Shown in pieces: positions 8,428 through 18,109 of a DNA stretch of 64,000 nucleotides. Both the position numbers and the translations under genes were made by a program. Each line of letters starts with the position of its first letter. The first letter of the stretch is position 1. The DNA comes from Candidatus Rhodoferax odensensis. Lineage in GTDB: Bacteria; Pseudomonadota; Gammaproteobacteria; Burkholderiales; Burkholderiaceae_C. The notes beneath the pieces were generated by a model. It was not told the DNA's origin. It was given only the letters and a program-made list of their open reading frames with translations, and searched no databases. Where the stretch lies: positions 124,001-188,000 of the forward strand of contig JADKDJ010000033.1 in the NCBI GenBank assembly GCA_016718405.1, written 5' to 3'.

Positions 8428-9384
8428 TCAACAGGTCCGTTCGATGACCATGTCGGCCAAGGCTTGCAGTGCCCGGGTATCGGGCAAACCGCTGCTGCGC
8501 AGGGCAGCCAGGGCCTGCGCATGCAGGTTCCGCGCATACTGGCGCGAGGGCTCCAGGCCGAGAACTGACACATAGGTCGGCTTGTCCTGACAGGCGTCCT
8601 TGCCCGCCGTCTTGCCCAGAGTGGCAGAGTCGGCGGTCACGTCAAGAATGTCGTCAACGACCTGAAATGCCAGGCCAACGGCCGCGCCATAGTCGCTCAA
8701 AGCTTGCCGGGCCGAGGCAGTGGACGCGCCACAAGCGGCACCCATCATCACGCTGGCCTTCAGCAAGGCACCGGTCTTGAGCTGATGCATCTCGCGCAGT
8801 TGACGCTCGGTCAGGCTGACCCCCACACTGGCCAGGTCGATCGCCTGGCCACCGGCCATGCCGCCACTTCCGGCTGCCCGTGCCAGCAGGCGGCACAGGG
8901 TGGCCTGGATCACAGGGTCCACGCCCCGCTCAGGTGTCAGCAACTCGAACGCCAAGGCCTGCAGCGCATCACCCGCCAGCAACGCGCTGGCCTCGCCAAA
9001 CTTCACGTGCACGGTCGGCTTGCCCCGGCGCAGCACGTCGTTGTCCATGCACGGCATGTCGTCGTGGACCAGAGAATAGGCATGGATCAGTTCCACCGCA
9101 CAAGCCGCGCGCAACGCCGCCTGGTGCGGCCCGCCATGATTTGTCGGTTCTGTCGGGCTCACCGCCTCACAGGCCGCCATCACCAGCAAGGGGCGCAGCC
9201 GCTTGCCGCCGTCGAGCACGGCGTAACGCATGGCCTCGATCAGTGCGGCGGGGGCATCGTGGTCAGCACCGTCATTGGCGTCGGCACTGACCCAACGGCT
9301 CAATGCGACTTCAACCGCCTGCAAATGCGCCTGGCACCATCGGCCAAAATCCAGGCAAGTATCGTCTGTCACTCTGGAGTCCAC
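8428..9384 (-). CDS. ispA: (2E,6E)-farnesyl diphosphate synthase
   Basis: This is a short-chain polyprenyl synthase of about 318 residues. The first Asp-rich motif is HDDMPCMDND (D108, D109, D114) followed by RRGKPTVH. The second is VVDDILDVT near residue 240. GGKRLRPLLV near 59-68 binds the diphosphate. It makes farnesyl diphosphate from IPP and DMAPP. The start is uncertain: the first codon in the conserved frame is GTG at 9384, with another GTG at 9372. The gene overlaps the end of xseB by about 16 bases and lies between xseB and dxs. Confidence 0.95.
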   Translation of the reverse strand: MDSRVTDDTCLDFGRWCQAHLQAVEVALSRWVSADANDGADHDAPAALIEAMRYAVLDGGKRLRPLLVMAACEAVSPTEPTNHGGPHQAALRAACAVELIHAYSLVHDDMPCMDNDVLRRGKPTVHVKFGEASALLAGDALQALAFELLTPERGVDPVIQATLCRLLARAAGSGGMAGGQAIDLASVGVSLTERQLREMHQLKTGALLKASVMMGAACGASTASARQALSDYGAAVGLAFQVVDDILDVTADSATLGKTAGKDACQDKPTYVSVLGLEPSRQYARNLHAQALAALRSSGLPDTRALQALADMVIERTC

Positions 9385-9605
9385 GACTTGAGCACGCCCT
9401 GATCGAGCACTTTGATCTGGTCTTCCACCGCTTCGAGCTTGTCACGGCAGTACTTGAGCAACTCCGCGCCGCGCTTGTAGCTGCTGGACAATTGCTCCAG
9501 CGGCAAGTCGCCGGCCTCCATCTGGATCAGCAGTTGCTCCAGCTCTTGCAAGGCTGCCTCGTAGCTGGCGGGCATATCAGATGTGGCGAGGGACGGGGAA
9601 GCCAT
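9369..9605 (-). CDS. xseB: Exodeoxyribonuclease VII small subunit
   Basis: The 78-residue protein has the XseB core SYEAALQELEQLLIQMEAGDLPLE (shown here only as the start of the motif: SYEAALQELEQL) and LSSSYKRGAELLKYCRDKL. This subunit joins XseA in a single-strand exonuclease. ATG at 9605 is chosen because it gives the usual family length of about 80 residues, whereas the frame stays open upstream without family similarity. The gene overlaps ispA and heads the xseB-ispA-dxs cluster. Confidence 0.93.
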   Translation of the reverse strand: MASPSLATSDMPASYEAALQELEQLLIQMEAGDLPLEQLSSSYKRGAELLKYCRDKLEAVEDQIKVLDQGVLKSWTPE

Positions 9606-9865
9606 GGGCGTGGGATTGCGGAACTCGAAAACCGCCAATTTTAGGCGCTGGGCAGCCACGGCTGTGCAAACGCCCACAAGTACCCACTCTATGCCCGTGC
9701 GCCAGCGATGCCGGCAGGTACAATCTGGCCTCTTCTTGCCGTACCATCCGGCAGCTCTTGTACCGCGCCACGGCGCACCTCCCGGTGGGAAATTCTGAGA
9801 CATTGCGGGTCAGACCACTCGCGCACGGATGTGCTCTGACCCCAACTGATTAGGTCTGACTACCA

Positions 9866-11014
9866 ATGTCTGATTTAAGTCTTCAACTGCAGCAGGCCAC
9901 AGGCCAACTACCCGTAAGCTGCTACTTCGACGAATCGCTGTACCAGCGCGAATTGCAAACGCTTTTTGCGCGCGGACCGCGCTACGTCGGCCACGCGCTG
10001 GCTGTGCCCAACGTGGGCGACTATGCCACGCTGCCACAAGAAGGCCAGGGTCGGGCACTGATTCACACGCCACAGGGCGTTGAGCTGATCTCCAACGTCT
10101 GCCGCCACCGCCAGGCACTGATGCTCAAGGGCCGCGGCTCGGTCAACACCACCCATCCAGGCGCTGGCGCCGGCAACATCGTATGCCCCTTGCACCGCTG
10201 GACCTACAGCGCTGGCGCACAACATGACGCTGGTACGCTGCTGGGTGCCCCGCATTTCCCGCACGATCCCTGCCTGAACCTCAACAACTACACGCTGCGC
10301 AACTGGAACGGACTGCTGTTCGAAGACAACGGCCGCGACATTGCCGCCGACCTGGCCGACATGGGTCCGCGCGCCGACCTGGACTTTGAGGGCTTTGTGC
10401 TCGACCGGGTGGAACTGCACGAATGCAACTACAACTGGAAGACCTTCATCGAGGTCTATCTGGAGGACTACCATGTGGGCCCCTTCCACCCCGGACTGGG
10501 TGGCTTCGTTACCTGCGATGACCTGCGCTGGGAGTTCAAGGAGCATTACTCGGTGCAGACCGTCGGCCCCAACCCGCGCAGCGGCGCTGCCGGAAGCCCG
10601 GTCTACCAGCGCTGGCAGGACGCCCTCAAGGCATACCGCAATGGCGCGCCGCCCAAGTTCGGCGCGATCTGGTTGACCTATTACCCGCACATCATGGTGG
10701 AGTGGTACCCGCACGTGCTGACGGTCTCGACGCTGCACCCGATCAGCGTGGACAAGACGCTCAACATGGTGGAGTTCTATTACCCGGAAGAAATCCACGC
10801 CTTCGAGCGCGAATTTGTCGAAGCCCAACAGGCCGCCTACATGGAGACCTGTCTGGAAGACGACGAAATCGGTGAACGCATGGACGCCGGGCGGCGCGCC
10901 CTGCTGCAGCGCGGCGACAACGAAGTTGGCCCCTACCAGAGCCCGATGGAAGACGGCATGCAGCACTTCCATGACTGGTACCGTGCCCGCATGGGTACTG
11001 GCATGCAGCCGTAA
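9866..11014 (+). CDS. Rieske-type aromatic-ring/quaternary-amine oxygenase alpha subunit
   Basis: This 382-residue protein has an N-terminal Rieske [2Fe-2S] site, C79-x-H81 in NVCRHR and C107-x2-H110 in VCPLHRW. A catalytic mononuclear-iron domain follows: D/E200-201, H203 and H208 in LEDYHVGPFHPG, preceded by YNWKTFIEVY. Such subunits hydroxylate aromatic rings or oxidise quaternary amines, taking electrons from a separate reductase. No reductase or ferredoxin gene is adjacent, and the next gene is an EamA transporter 20 bases downstream, so the substrate cannot be named. The 260 bases upstream hold no gene that I can support. Confidence 0.88.
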   Translation: MSDLSLQLQQATGQLPVSCYFDESLYQRELQTLFARGPRYVGHALAVPNVGDYATLPQEGQGRALIHTPQGVELISNVCRHRQALMLKGRGSVNTTHPGAGAGNIVCPLHRWTYSAGAQHDAGTLLGAPHFPHDPCLNLNNYTLRNWNGLLFEDNGRDIAADLADMGPRADLDFEGFVLDRVELHECNYNWKTFIEVYLEDYHVGPFHPGLGGFVTCDDLRWEFKEHYSVQTVGPNPRSGAAGSPVYQRWQDALKAYRNGAPPKFGAIWLTYYPHIMVEWYPHVLTVSTLHPISVDKTLNMVEFYYPEEIHAFEREFVEAQQAAYMETCLEDDEIGERMDAGRRALLQRGDNEVGPYQSPMEDGMQHFHDWYRARMGTGMQP

Positions 11015-11034
11015 CTCGACCGCCAGCCTGACGC

Positions 11035-11922
11035 ATGCAAGCACTGTGGATGGTGTTGGCCTCGTTCCTGTTTGCCACCATGGGCGTGGGCATCAAGGTG
11101 GCGTCTGGCAGCTTCGGCACCGCCGAACTGGTCTTTTACCGTGGGGTGATCGGAGTCCTGTTCCTGGGCCTGGTGCTGCGCTCGCAGGGCATCCCGCTGC
11201 GCTCGCCGGTGCCCATGATGCACCTGTGGCGGGTGATCATTGGCGTCGCCTCGCTGGCGACTTGGTTTCACGCCATCGCCAAGTTGCCGCTGGCTACTGC
11301 CATGACGCTCAACTACATGAGTGGCGTGTGGGTGGCGGCTTTTGTCGTGGGTGGCGCCCTGCTGTATGGCCGTCTGGAGCGCCAGGGCGCGCTGATGGCC
11401 ACCGTGCTGGCTGGATTTGCCGGTGTGGTCATGACGCTGCGCCCGACACTGGAGCAAAACCAGTTGTTTGCCGGCCTGATTGGCCTGCTGTCGGGCATGG
11501 GTGCTGCCCTGGCCTACTTGCAGGTGGCCGCGCTGGGCCGGGTTGGCGAGCCCGAGGGTCGCACCGTGTTCTATTTCGCCCTGGGCACCATGGTGGCTGG
11601 TGGGGTCGGCATCCTTTTCACCGGCTTGACTGACTGGTCCGCCGTGAGCTGGCAAGCCGCCGCGTGGCTGATTCCCATTGGCCTGTTGGCCTCTGGCGGA
11701 CAGTGGTGCATGACCCGTGCCTACAGCCATGGCGCCACGCTGGTGGTGGCCAATCTGCAATACTCCGGCATCGTGTTTGCGGCCATCTACAGCCTGGTGC
11801 TGTTTGGCGACCAGATACCCCTGATCGGCTGGGCCGGCATGGCCGTGATCATCGGCAGCGGCGTTGCCGCCACGGTGCTGCGATCACGCGCCTTGCCCAA
11901 TGCACCGGCTGAAGAGCATTGA
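11035..11922 (+). CDS. EamA/DMT-family transporter
   Basis: The 295-residue protein consists of two tandem EamA repeats, each with about five hydrophobic helices. Typical features are FLFATMGVGIKVAS at the N-terminus and the C-terminal loop FGDQIPLIGWAGMAVIIGSG. Members export or import small metabolites, but the substrate cannot be predicted. It begins 20 bases after the Rieske oxygenase gene and may be cotranscribed with it. Confidence 0.88.
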   Translation: MQALWMVLASFLFATMGVGIKVASGSFGTAELVFYRGVIGVLFLGLVLRSQGIPLRSPVPMMHLWRVIIGVASLATWFHAIAKLPLATAMTLNYMSGVWVAAFVVGGALLYGRLERQGALMATVLAGFAGVVMTLRPTLEQNQLFAGLIGLLSGMGAALAYLQVAALGRVGEPEGRTVFYFALGTMVAGGVGILFTGLTDWSAVSWQAAAWLIPIGLLASGGQWCMTRAYSHGATLVVANLQYSGIVFAAIYSLVLFGDQIPLIGWAGMAVIIGSGVAATVLRSRALPNAPAEEH

Positions 11923-12038
11923 GACCGGGTAGAGCGGTTCGGCGCATACCCGCCCTGGCGTGTGTAACTGCCACAAGAGCGAATTTCTGTTAGCCTAGCT
12001 GCACCGCCTTGCGAGGCTTTGCGAACTGGACTTACCCC

Positions 12039-13307
12039 ATGTGGCGCAGCATCACCATCAATCTGGCCGACTTGCTGTTTTCCGTGTCGGAAGCGATGGA
12101 CTTGTCTGACCCGTCTCTGGTTGACCACCAGATTCGTACTGCCTATGTCAGCAGCGAGTTGGCGCAGGCCGCAGCGCTGAACCACCACGACGCCGAGCGC
12201 CTGTTCACCGCCGCCTTGCTGCATGACATCGGGGCACTGTCGCCCGAAGAAAAGCTCGGCATCCACATGCACGAGGACTTGCGCCCCGAACCCCACTGCC
12301 AGCGCGGTGGCACCTTGTTTCGCGAAGCCTTCTGGCTGGCCCCTGCGGCCGACATCATCGACTGGCACCACACGCCCTACGCGGTGCATCGCGAGCATGG
12401 CCGCAGCCTGAGCGACGCCTCGGTAACGGAGGCGCAAATGCTGCTGCTCGGCGACGTACTGGAGCGCAGCGTCGATCGCAACCGCTTCATCCTGCATCAG
12501 CTCGATGGCTTGCGCGCCCGCATCCGCAAGCTTTCGGGCACGCTGCTGCACCCCGATCTGGTGCTGCTGTTCGAGCAAGTCGCCAAGCGTGAGGAATTCT
12601 GGCTGGAGCTGGTGTCGAGGGACCTCTCGCGCCATTTGCGCGAGCGCAGTTTGCTACGCTTCATCAACATCGACTACCCGGCGGCCCGCGCGGTGGCCGG
12701 CGTGCTCAAGGACATCACTGATTTTCGTTCGCGCTTCACCGCCGCGCACTCCACCGGGGTGGCCAGTTGTGCGCGCCAGATCGCCGAAGTGCTGCACTTT
12801 TCGGGCAAAGATTTGCAGCAGATCGAACTGGCCGGCTTTCTGCACGACATTGGCAAACTGGTGGTGCCCAACTCCATTCTGTGCAAGCCCGGCATGCTGT
12901 CGCCCCAGGAATACGCGGTGGTGCGACAGCACCCGTTTTACACCCATCGCATTCTGGCGCGTGTGCGCGGCTTCGAGCAAATTGCGGAGTGGGCGTCCTG
13001 CCACCATGAGCGGCTCGATGGCAGTGGCTATCCCGCGCAGCTCGATCGCCATTCGCTCGATCTGGGCGCCAAGGTGGTCGCGGTAGCCGACGTCGCGGCC
13101 GCCATCGCCGAGCGACGCCCCTACCGCGACCCAGGCGGCCAACAGGCCGTTTTGACAGCCCTGCAGGACATGTCTGTCAAGGGTTTGTTGGAGCCGACCA
13201 TCGTTGAAGCCTTGGCCGACCGCTACAACCAGATCATGGACAATGTGCACGCCGCCCAAGCGGATGACGAACAACGCTACCAAGCTCGTTACGCCCAGTT
13301 CAGTTGA
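12039..13307 (+). CDS. HD-GYP domain protein, probable cyclic-di-GMP phosphodiesterase
   Basis: This 422-residue soluble protein has two HD-type halves. The N-terminal half keeps only LLHDIGAL (H62-D63) and looks degenerate. The C-terminal half has the full HD-GYP set: H237, H269-D270 followed by IGK, H298, H322-H323, then ERLDGSGYP and D351. The GYP-type motif points to c-di-GMP hydrolysis. No receiver or PAS sensor domain is visible, so the first half may be the sensory or dimerising part. ATG at 12039 is preferred over an upstream TTG at 12009. Confidence 0.85.
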   Translation: MWRSITINLADLLFSVSEAMDLSDPSLVDHQIRTAYVSSELAQAAALNHHDAERLFTAALLHDIGALSPEEKLGIHMHEDLRPEPHCQRGGTLFREAFWLAPAADIIDWHHTPYAVHREHGRSLSDASVTEAQMLLLGDVLERSVDRNRFILHQLDGLRARIRKLSGTLLHPDLVLLFEQVAKREEFWLELVSRDLSRHLRERSLLRFINIDYPAARAVAGVLKDITDFRSRFTAAHSTGVASCARQIAEVLHFSGKDLQQIELAGFLHDIGKLVVPNSILCKPGMLSPQEYAVVRQHPFYTHRILARVRGFEQIAEWASCHHERLDGSGYPAQLDRHSLDLGAKVVAVADVAAAIAERRPYRDPGGQQAVLTALQDMSVKGLLEPTIVEALADRYNQIMDNVHAAQADDEQRYQARYAQFS

Positions 13308-13394
13308 AAGCCAGGGCGCATGGCACCCGTTGCCCAGTGGCTGTCGTCACCCCGTTTGGCACCGGTGCAAGTTCGCTCTCTTGGGAATCCCGAC

Positions 13395-14264
13395 ATGACC
13401 TGCTACCGCACATTGATCTCGCCCGAACAACTGCAAGCTCTCACAACCAGCGCCCAGCCGTGGATGGTGTTCGATTGCAGCTTTGAGCTGATGCAGCCGC
13501 TCGCCGGTGACCAGCAGTACCTGGACACCCACATCGCCGGCGCCGTGCGCGCTGACCTGGACCGTCACCTCAGCGCGCCAAAAGGCGACCTCGACGCGGC
13601 CAGCGGCGGACGTCATCCACTACCGTCGCGGGAGGCCTTTGCCACCTGGCTGGGCAACCTGGGTTTTGATCACACCATGCAGGCGGTGGTCTACGACCGC
13701 CAGGGCGCCGTCTACGCGGGTCGGCTCTGGTGGATGCTCAAGTGGCTGGGGCACGAGGCGGTGGCCGTGCTCGACGGCGGCTTGCAAGCGTGGCAGGCGC
13801 AGGGCGGCCCCGTCAGCACCGGCCCCAGCCCTGCGAGGCGCCCACAAACCCGCTTCGCGCCCATGGGCGCACTGGCGCAGCTGACCACCACCGAGCAAGT
13901 TGAACAGCAGTTGGGACGTCCGACGCAAACGCTGCTCGACGCGCGCGGCGAACCGCGTTTTCGCGGCGAGGTGGAGCCGTTGGACCCGATCGCCGGACAC
14001 ATCCCCGGCGCACTCAATCGCCCGTTTGGCAACAACTTCGGCACGGACGGCAAATTCAAACCAGCGGCAACGTTGCGACAGGAATTTGATGCGCTGCTGG
14101 CAGGATGCGACCCTGCCAGCGTGGTGCATCACTGCGGCAGTGGTGTCAGTGCCATACCCAACCTGATCGCCATGGAGCTCGCTGGCTTGGGGCGCGGCGC
14201 CTTGTACGCAGGAAGCTGGAGCGAGTGGTGCAGTGACCCTCGTCGGCCGATGGCACAAGGCTGA
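13395..14264 (+). CDS. sseA: Thiosulfate/3-mercaptopyruvate sulfurtransferase (two rhodanese domains)
   Basis: The 289-residue protein has two rhodanese domains. The N-terminal inactive one includes VYDRQGAVYAGRLWWML and VAVLDGGLQAW. The C-terminal active one has the loop CGSGVSA with catalytic C247. The CGSGV(T/S)A form is typical of 3-mercaptopyruvate sulfurtransferases, which transfer sulfane sulfur to cyanide or thiols. ATG at 13395 begins the conserved part. The frame extends upstream to 13320 but that translation shows no domain similarity. Confidence 0.88.
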   Translation: MTCYRTLISPEQLQALTTSAQPWMVFDCSFELMQPLAGDQQYLDTHIAGAVRADLDRHLSAPKGDLDAASGGRHPLPSREAFATWLGNLGFDHTMQAVVYDRQGAVYAGRLWWMLKWLGHEAVAVLDGGLQAWQAQGGPVSTGPSPARRPQTRFAPMGALAQLTTTEQVEQQLGRPTQTLLDARGEPRFRGEVEPLDPIAGHIPGALNRPFGNNFGTDGKFKPAATLRQEFDALLAGCDPASVVHHCGSGVSAIPNLIAMELAGLGRGALYAGSWSEWCSDPRRPMAQG

Positions 14265-14454
14265 CCGATCCAAGCGCAAACCGTCCGTGGCGCAGCGGGC
14301 TGCCCACTGGGCCGTCACGCCCTGCCCTCGGGTTTCCACTCATTCGCCACCGGCAATAATGCCTATCATGCGCAAGCGGCTGTACCGTGCCGCCACCGGC
14401 TGGCGCGCGGACCCATAATGGCGCCCATCTCTTCAATCAACGACTAAGCAGACC

Positions 14455-15450
14455 ATGAAACTGACATCACTCTCCCTGGCACTTGCGGCTACCCTTTTCG
14501 CTGCTGGCGCACACGCAGCCGATCCCAAGTTGGCGCTGGTCTTCGGTGGCGGCGGCAAGTTTGACAAGTCTTTCAACCAGTCAGCCTTTGAAGGCGCGGA
14601 GCGCTTCAAGAAGGACACCAAGATTGGCTACCTGGAGGCCCAGATCACCAACGACGCGCAGTCCGAGCAGGTGCTGCGCAATATGGCACGCAAGGAAGTG
14701 GATCTGGTGGTATCCATTGGCTTCTCGATGACCAAAGCGGTCGAGACCGTGTCGAAGGAATTTCCCAAGGTCAAGTTCATGCTGATCGACAGCGTGGTCA
14801 AGGCCGACAACGTCGACTCGGTGGTCTTCAAGGAGCAGGAAGGCTCCTACCTGGTTGGTCTGGCAGCAGGCATGGCCAGCAAGACCCAGAAGGTTGGTTT
14901 CCTGGGTGGCATGGACATTCCGCTGATCCGCGCTTTTGCCTGCGGCTACGCGCAGGGTGCCAAGGCCGTCAACGCCAAGATCGACGTCACGCAGAACATG
15001 GTTGGCACCACGCCGGCCGCCTGGAGCGACCCCGCCAAAGGCGGTGAATTGGCCCGGGCACAAATTGACCGCGGGGTTGACGTGCTGTTCGCTGCCGCCG
15101 GCGGTAGCGGCCTGGCCGCCCTGCAGACGGTCAAGGACAAAGGCAAGCTGGGCATTGGCGTGGATTCCAACCAGAACTACCTGTACCCGGGCAGCATCCT
15201 CACCTCGATGCTTAATCGGGTCGATAACGCCGTCTACGACGGTTTCAAGGCCGCGCAGGCCGGCACCTGGAAAGCTGGCGTCACGGTCAAGGGCCTCAAG
15301 GAAGGCGGCATCGACTGGGCGCTGGATGAACACAACCGCAAACTGATCACACCGGAGATGGAAAAACGCATCAACCAGGCCAAGCAGGACATCATCAGCG
15401 GCAAGGTCAACGTGGTCGACTACCGCGAAAAGAACAGCTGCCCAGTTTGA
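14455..15450 (+). CDS. BMP-family nucleoside ABC transporter substrate-binding protein
   Basis: The 331-residue exported protein has an N-terminal signal peptide ending AGAHA before ADPK (about residue 22). The mature chain matches the PnrA/BmpA family: LALVFGGGGKFDKSFNQSAF at its start, VDLVVSIGFSMTKAV, and the ligand-site stretch VDVLFAAAGGSGLAAL. These proteins bind purine nucleosides. It is the first gene of a run that continues with ATPase, two permeases, ribokinase and nucleoside hydrolase, which strongly supports a nucleoside substrate. Confidence 0.92.
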   Translation: MKLTSLSLALAATLFAAGAHAADPKLALVFGGGGKFDKSFNQSAFEGAERFKKDTKIGYLEAQITNDAQSEQVLRNMARKEVDLVVSIGFSMTKAVETVSKEFPKVKFMLIDSVVKADNVDSVVFKEQEGSYLVGLAAGMASKTQKVGFLGGMDIPLIRAFACGYAQGAKAVNAKIDVTQNMVGTTPAAWSDPAKGGELARAQIDRGVDVLFAAAGGSGLAALQTVKDKGKLGIGVDSNQNYLYPGSILTSMLNRVDNAVYDGFKAAQAGTWKAGVTVKGLKEGGIDWALDEHNRKLITPEMEKRINQAKQDIISGKVNVVDYREKNSCPV

Positions 15451-15468
15451 TTCTCAACCGGCGCGTCT

Positions 15469-17019
15469 ATGACCCCGGTGGTCGAATTCCGGCACGTCAG
15501 CAAGCAGTTCGGCGCGGTCAAGGCCAACCAGGACATCAGCTTCTCGGTGGCCAAGGGGTCGATTCACGGCATCGTGGGCGAAAACGGTGCCGGCAAGTCG
15601 ACCCTGATGAGCATCCTGTATGGCTATTACCAGGCTGACAGTGGCAGCATCGTGCTTAACGGCCAGCCAGCGCGGATTCGCAACAGCCAGGATGCGATCC
15701 GTCAGGGCATCGGCATGGTGCACCAGCATTTCATGTTGGTCGAGACCTTTACGGTGCTGGAGAACATCATGCTCGGCGTGGAAGGCGCGATGCGGCTTGG
15801 CGCCAGTTTCAAGACCGCGGAACACAAACTGCGGGCGATTGCCAGCCAATACCGACTTGACGTGGACCCTTTGGCGCGCATCGAAGACCTGTCGGTTGGC
15901 GCGCAGCAGCGGGTTGAAATCCTCAAACTGATCTACCGGGGCGCCGACATTCTGATACTGGACGAGCCCACCGCGGTACTCACGCCGCAGGAAGCCGAGT
16001 CGCTGTTTGCCATCCTGCGTCTGTTTCGGGAGCAAGGCAAGACCATCATCCTGATCACGCACAAGCTGCAGGAAATCATGGCCATCACCGACCGCGTGAC
16101 GGTGATGCGCGCCGGCATGGTGGCCGGTGAAGTCGACACCGCCCACAGCAGCCGCGAAGCGCTGGCGACCTTGATGGTGGGGCACGAGGTCAACGAATAC
16201 CTGGCCCGCGCGCCACGCCCGCCGGGGGAGCCGGTGCTGACGGTCGAAGGGCTGGGGCTGACCAACGCGGCCGGCGTAAAACAGCTCGATGGGCTGAGCT
16301 TCGAAGTGCGCGCGGGGGAGATCGTCGCCATCGCGGGCGTCAGCGGCAACGGCCAAACCCAATTGCTTGAAGTGCTCGGCGGCATGACGTTGCCCACCGA
16401 GGGACAGGCACAGCTGCTCGGCCAGAGCTTGCCCTGGCAAGGGCGCAAGGACGCCGACGGCTTGCCCGCGGTGTTTCGCCAACTGGGCATTGCCCACGCA
16501 CCCGAGGACCGGCTACGCGAGGGTTTGATCAAGGACTTCAGCGTGGCCATGAACTGCGTTCTGGGACATCAGCGTGACGCCGGGTTCGTGCGCGGCATGC
16601 TGCTCGACACACGTGCCATCGAGGCCCATGCCCAGCAGTTAATTGGCGACTTTGATGTACGCCCGACCGATACCGGGTTGCGCGCAGCGCAACTCTCGGG
16701 CGGCAACCAACAAAAGATCGTGCTGGGACGCGAGATCGCCAGTGCGCCCAAGCTGTTTCTGGTTGGCCAACCGACACGCGGGGTCGACATCGGCTCCATC
16801 GAAATCATTCACCGGCGCTTGCTGGCCCTGCGCGAGGCCGGCATTGCGATCCTGCTGGTGTCGGTCGAGCTGGAAGAGATCCGCACCCTGGCCGATCGTG
16901 TGCTGGTGATGTGCGGCGGGCGCATCACCGGTGAAGTCGGCAGTGCGGAGTTCGACATCGCCCGCATTGGCCTGATGATGGGTGGCGTGACCAGCGAGGC
17001 CGTCGCGACAAGTGTATGA
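15469..17019 (+). CDS. Nucleoside ABC transporter ATP-binding protein (double ATPase)
   Basis: This 516-residue protein has two tandem ABC domains, as in sugar and nucleoside importers. The first has Walker A GENGAGKST near 38, signature LSVGAQQRVEILKL, and Walker B ILILDEPTAVLTPQE. The second has a degenerate Walker A (GVSGNGQT), signature LSGGNQQKIVLGREI, and a Walker B region in which the usual acidic residue is replaced (FLVGQPTRGVD). That asymmetry is normal in this subfamily. It starts 18 bases after the binding-protein gene and its stop overlaps the start of the first permease. Confidence 0.93.
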   Translation: MTPVVEFRHVSKQFGAVKANQDISFSVAKGSIHGIVGENGAGKSTLMSILYGYYQADSGSIVLNGQPARIRNSQDAIRQGIGMVHQHFMLVETFTVLENIMLGVEGAMRLGASFKTAEHKLRAIASQYRLDVDPLARIEDLSVGAQQRVEILKLIYRGADILILDEPTAVLTPQEAESLFAILRLFREQGKTIILITHKLQEIMAITDRVTVMRAGMVAGEVDTAHSSREALATLMVGHEVNEYLARAPRPPGEPVLTVEGLGLTNAAGVKQLDGLSFEVRAGEIVAIAGVSGNGQTQLLEVLGGMTLPTEGQAQLLGQSLPWQGRKDADGLPAVFRQLGIAHAPEDRLREGLIKDFSVAMNCVLGHQRDAGFVRGMLLDTRAIEAHAQQLIGDFDVRPTDTGLRAAQLSGGNQQKIVLGREIASAPKLFLVGQPTRGVDIGSIEIIHRRLLALREAGIAILLVSVELEEIRTLADRVLVMCGGRITGEVGSAEFDIARIGLMMGGVTSEAVATSV

Positions 17020-18109
17020 ACAGCTACCCGTTGCCCCGCTGGGCCACCAGTTTCGCGCTGCCGCTGTTGAACCTGCTGTCGGCCCTGCTGGTGGCCGCGT
17101 TGGTGATCTTCCTGCTGGGCGAGCAACCGTGGCAGTCGATGGTGATCCTGGTCAAGGCTGCCTTTCTCAACGCCGAAGGCCTGGGCTACACCCTGTTTTA
17201 TGCCAGCACGTTTATCTTCACCGGCCTGGCAGTAGCGATTGCCTTGCACGCTGGTCTGTTCAACATCGGTGGCGAGGGCCAGATGTACATGGGTGGCTTG
17301 GGCCTGTCCCTGGTGGCGCTGAGCTTCGATGCCACGTGGAGCCGTGGGCGCTGATTCCACTGGCCATTGTGGCCTCGGCCGTGTTTGGCGCCGCCTGGGC
17401 CTTTCTGCCGGGCTACCTGCAGGCCAAACGCGGCGCCCACATCGTGGTGACCACGATCATGTTCAACTTCATCGCCGCCTCGTTGATGAACTACATCATC
17501 GTCAGCCACATGATTGGTCCTGGCCAGCAGTCCACCTCCAGTCGCCAATTCTTGCCCAGTGCGTGGGTGCCCCGGCTTAACGAATGGCTGCCCGGCCTGG
17601 GCCAGTCGCCCCTGAACATCACCCTTCTCATGGCCCTGATGGCGCTGGGCCTGTATGCGCTGGCGATTTGGCGCACGCCCTGGGGTTATGGCGTGCGCGC
17701 TGTTGGACTCAACGCCCACGCCGCCCACTATGCGGGCGTGTCGATCAAGGGCGCAGTAATTGGCGCGATGATGATCTCAGGCGCGTTGGCGGGCCTGGGC
17801 GCGGTCAACAGCGAGATGGGCTCGGGCCACCACCTGACCCTGAATTTCACCGCTGGGGCGGGTTTCATCGGCATTGCCGTCGCATTGATGGGGCGCAACC
17901 ATCCGGTGGGCATCCTGCTGTCGGCGATCCTGTTCGGTGGCCTGATCCAGGGCGGCTTCGATCTGTCGCTGGAGAAACCCAACATCCCGCCGGAGACCTT
18001 CATCTTTATCCAGGGTCTGATCATCCTGTTCTGCGGCGCCATGGAAAACCTGTATGCGCCCCTGTTGCACCGGCTGCTGCAGGGCCGACAAGCGAACGCC
18101 CATGTTTGA
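17016..18109 (+). pseudogene. Nucleoside ABC transporter permease 1, frameshifted
   Basis: Residues 1 to about 107 are read from ATG at 17016, up to LSFDATW near 17341. The rest, from EPWALIPLAIVASAVFG, is read in the next frame to 18109. One missing base in acgtggagcc (gg instead of ggg, near 17337-17342) explains the break, and restoring it gives a continuous permease of about 364 residues. Both parts are family-like: NIGGEGQMYMGGLG is the permease signature in part one and NFTAGAGFIGIAVALMGRNHP in part two. Sequencing error or a real inactivating deletion are both possible. The intact downstream genes favour error. Confidence 0.85.

Noticed and set aside
9719..9724. TACAAT as promoter of the Rieske gene
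   Set aside because: No acceptable -35 hexamer lies 16-18 bases upstream and it sits about 140 bases from the start codon.
13330..13394. tRNA-like 3' fragment before the sulfurtransferase gene (a gtgcaagttcgctctcttggg-like T-arm, first 20 bases only)
   Set aside because: Only a weak 4-base T-stem is possible and there is no cloverleaf or acceptor stem. It is probably chance or a very old remnant.
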